From: Mariprofundaceae bacterium | GTDB taxonomy: Bacteria > Pseudomonadota > Zetaproteobacteria > Mariprofundales > Mariprofundaceae | NCBI GenBank assembly: GCA_030950965.1 | Contig: JAUZQP010000026.1 | Location: 1-7,502 of the forward strand | Direction: 5' to 3' | DNA: 7,502 bases | Shown here: piece by piece, positions 5,924-7,502 of the stretch | Position numbering within the stretch: position 1 is the stretch's first letter | How the letters are laid out: every line of letters begins with the position of its first letter | Notes under the pieces: model-generated | Databases searched by the model: none | Told to the model about the DNA's origin: nothing | What the model saw: only the letters and a program-made list of their open reading frames with translations | Translations under genes and position numbers: made by a program

Positions 5924-7096
5924 ATGCCTGTTATTCGGAACCGAAAGAAAGCAAAAGATGCTATGCAGCGCGGAGACTTTTTTGCAGCGGCGCATGCGCT
6001 GGCTGAATTATGCAAGCTGCAACCCGATGATTTAAAAGTAGCCTTATTGTACGCAGATATATCGGAACAATGTGGGGTTATGAAGGATGAGGCAATTGAT
6101 GCCTATGCGCGTGCTGCGCACCTATGTGTTGACCATCATAATTGGGCTGATGGAACGAAGGCTATGGAGCATTATTACCGCCTGCGACCCGATGGTTTAA
6201 TGTTGGGGCGTGAACTCTACCGCCTAGCGCGATCAGAGCATGCAACATTGGCGCAAGCCGTGCCTTTTTTGCACGAAGAGGATGCAGCAGCGTTTGCAGT
6301 ACGTGAACACCCCATGCTTACTGGCATCAGTGATGCTGCCTTTGACGAACTGTTTGCTGCCTTGCAGCCTGCAAAATTCCATGATGGTAAGGCTGTATTT
6401 CGCCAGGGTGATTTTGCCGATTATTTATGCATCATCGCCAAGGGGGCAGTGCAGCCTTGGGTAGAATCTGACGGTGAATCACCCCAAGCGATGCTGGTCA
6501 CCGAAGCAGGTGGAATTTCTGGTGAAACACCATTTTTAACAAAGGGCAAGCAACGCACGGCTGATTTATTAGCAGTCGGTAACACCTTGATTTATCAACT
6601 TCCCTACCAAGCCCTGCAACAGGTGATTGATCGTTACCCCGAAGTCTCATCCTATATTGAAGCTTACCATCAAGATCACGCTGCCGAGCGGCAATTAGCA
6701 AAAACACCATTCTTCCATCAGTTAAAGTTGGATGAGCGACGGAAAATAGCCCAACAAATGGAATTGATCACTGTGACTGCTGGCGAAACTTTATTTAGGA
6801 TTGGCGAGCGTGATAACTTAGACATGTATATTGTTCATGCTGGCTGGCTATCGGTCAACGTGGAGGTAAAGGGTCGCCTGCACCTATTGTACACCGCTAA
6901 GCGCGGGAACATACTGGGTGAATTGGGGTTGAGAAACAATCAACGCACTATGACGGTGCGTAGCATTTCCGATGTCCAACTCTTCCGTTGGCCAGAAAGG
7001 CAGTACCGCGATTATTATTTATCCCATGAGTGGTTACGCTTCAAGCTGGCGGATCGCATATTGAACTTAAACAAGAAAACGCTCAATCTGGGCTAA
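5924..7096 (+). CDS. Tandem cyclic-nucleotide-binding-domain protein with helical N-terminus
   Basis: The 390-residue protein is likely a soluble sensor of cAMP, cGMP or another small ligand; no output activity is visible. Residues 7-125 are alpha-helical and resemble TPR-like repeats (FFAAAHALAELCKLQPDD, 19-36; DEAIDAYARAAHL, 55-67), suggesting a protein-protein contact surface. Two CNB folds follow. CNB1 spans about 131-250, with a phosphate-binding cassette around SGETPFL (199-205) and Arg211. CNB2 spans about 261-385, with GELGL (332-336) and Arg341. Both cassettes keep the Glu and Arg expected to contact the ribose and cyclic phosphate. There is no helix-turn-helix, so it is not a CRP/FNR regulator, and no kinase, cyclase or channel segment is present. 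The partner is probably separate. It is divergent from rep, with no apparent functional link. Confidence 0.82.
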   Translation: MPVIRNRKKAKDAMQRGDFFAAAHALAELCKLQPDDLKVALLYADISEQCGVMKDEAIDAYARAAHLCVDHHNWADGTKAMEHYYRLRPDGLMLGRELYRLARSEHATLAQAVPFLHEEDAAAFAVREHPMLTGISDAAFDELFAALQPAKFHDGKAVFRQGDFADYLCIIAKGAVQPWVESDGESPQAMLVTEAGGISGETPFLTKGKQRTADLLAVGNTLIYQLPYQALQQVIDRYPEVSSYIEAYHQDHAAERQLAKTPFFHQLKLDERRKIAQQMELITVTAGETLFRIGERDNLDMYIVHAGWLSVNVEVKGRLHLLYTAKRGNILGELGLRNNQRTMTVRSISDVQLFRWPERQYRDYYLSHEWLRFKLADRILNLNKKTLNLG

Positions 7097-7162
7097 CCAT
7101 CTGCAAATGATGCCCGACCATTTCATCGGACATCGATAGCCTTCAGTCAAACGAATAAAAGG

Positions 7163-7211
7163 GGGCTTCCGGTTTAAGAAGGAGCTATTTTGGGCTTCCC
7201 TTTTAAGACGG
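7163..7211 (+). repeat. Short dispersed repeat, two tandem copies
   Basis: GGGCTTCCGGTTTAAGAAGG (7163-7182) and GGGCTTCCCTTTTAAGACGG (7192-7211) are spaced 29 bp apart and match at 17 of 20 positions. The second is nearly identical to the copy at 5-24. No function is apparent. Confidence 0.5.
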
Positions 7212-7362
7212 TACAGCCATCAAAATCAATAAGTTATAGATATTCTAAAGTAGGTGCATGCGCTTGCAAAACGCTGAGATTATAGTCCACAGATGAACAC
7301 GGATAAGAGTGAATGATTGCAGCTCACCCCGATGTAGTCTCGCTTACTGCATGGTTGTGACG

Positions 7363-7502
7363 TAAGGTAACTCGCAATAAATAACCTACCAAAATCGCGC
7401 AGGATTTTTGTTCCGCATCAAGGCGCAAAAAGCAAAGCATAGCTTGCTATGTAAGCTTTTTTTGCAACGCCGATGCTGGGCAAAAAGACAAGCTAGTTTG
7501 GT
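7363..7502. mobile_element. MITE-like palindromic element, family A copy 2 (cut by window end)
   Basis: The left terminal repeat (7363-7395, starting TAAGG) is followed by 107 bases (7396-7502) that align without gaps to 2513-2619 of copy 1 with 7 differences by hand count. The internal box CATCAAGGCG is at 7416-7425. The flank trinucleotide here is TAA, so a TAA is expected just after the right end, outside the window. There is no transposase gene. Confidence 0.85.

Larger units (their letters stand above)
7097..7502. other. Gene-free right flank, mosaic of repeats
   Basis: No coding sequence was found. In order it holds a weak hairpin after the stop (GATG-CCGA at 7109-7117 with TCGG-CATC at 7126-7134, no T-run), two GGCTTCC repeats (7163-7182 and 7192-7211), an 18-bp CCACAGATGAACACGGAT (7287-7304) of a kind I recall as a dispersed repeat in many bacteria, a variant family B end GAGTGAATGATTGC (7307-7320), and the truncated family A element from 7363. 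Confidence 0.55.

Noticed and set aside
5924..7096. CRP/FNR-type transcription factor
   Set aside because: It has two CNB domains but no C-terminal helix-turn-helix; the second CNB runs almost to the end.
7163..7190. Terminator for the CNB gene
   Set aside because: The GGCTTC/GAAGGAGC pairing needs bulges and the following T-run is only TTTT after a mixed sequence; it fits better as a repeat copy.
1..7502. CRISPR array, tRNA or rRNA genes
   Set aside because: No regularly spaced repeat-spacer units, cloverleaf with a CCA-proximal stem, or rRNA-like stretch was seen on reading both strands by eye; a covariance-model scan was not possible.

Overview
This 7.5 kb window looks like ordinary chromosome from a proteobacterium of intermediate GC. 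The genes suggest a gammaproteobacterium or a related line such as the zetaproteobacteria, but that placement is inferred from gene character (Rep-type helicase, short-form CysE, KsgA/RsmA), and no lineage marker settles it. Six protein genes are supported. No RNA gene, CRISPR array, transposase or prophage gene was seen.

Layout, left to right. Positions 1-377 hold no gene but carry a nested inverted repeat (82-188) and a solo end of a small mobile repeat (289-321). A GTG-started 119-residue membrane protein with a four-cysteine zinc-ribbon-like motif (378-737, +) converges on a tight minus-strand pair, cysE (1663-2421) and rsmA (883-1659), separated by 3 nt. cysE is divergent from a 2Fe-2S/FAD/NAD oxidoreductase (2654-3616, +), and a 159-bp palindromic MITE-like element sits between them. 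The oxidoreductase ends at a perfect 21-bp-stem terminator and converges on the Rep-family helicase (3807-5762, -), with a second 122-bp palindrome between. Rep is divergent from a 390-residue protein with two tandem cyclic-nucleotide-binding domains (5924-7096, +). Positions 7097-7502 are a patchwork of short repeats ending in a second copy of the MITE-like element, cut by the window edge.

The genes do not form one pathway. CysE makes O-acetylserine for cysteine synthesis, RsmA matures 16S rRNA, Rep works at replication forks, and the oxidoreductase and cyclic-nucleotide protein have no recognisable partners here.

The most distinctive feature is the repeat layer. Two palindromic families (A at 2480-2644 and 7363-7502, with solo ends at 289-321 and 863-890; B at 3689-3810) share an asymmetric internal box, CATCAAGGCG followed 37-39 nt later by CAACGC. 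Repeat sequence also coincides with functional gene edges: a family A end contains the rsmA stop codon, family B contains the rep stop codon, and family A abuts the ribosome-binding site of the oxidoreductase. I found no new enzyme system or defence island; the repeat families and the tandem-CNB protein most deserve a second look.
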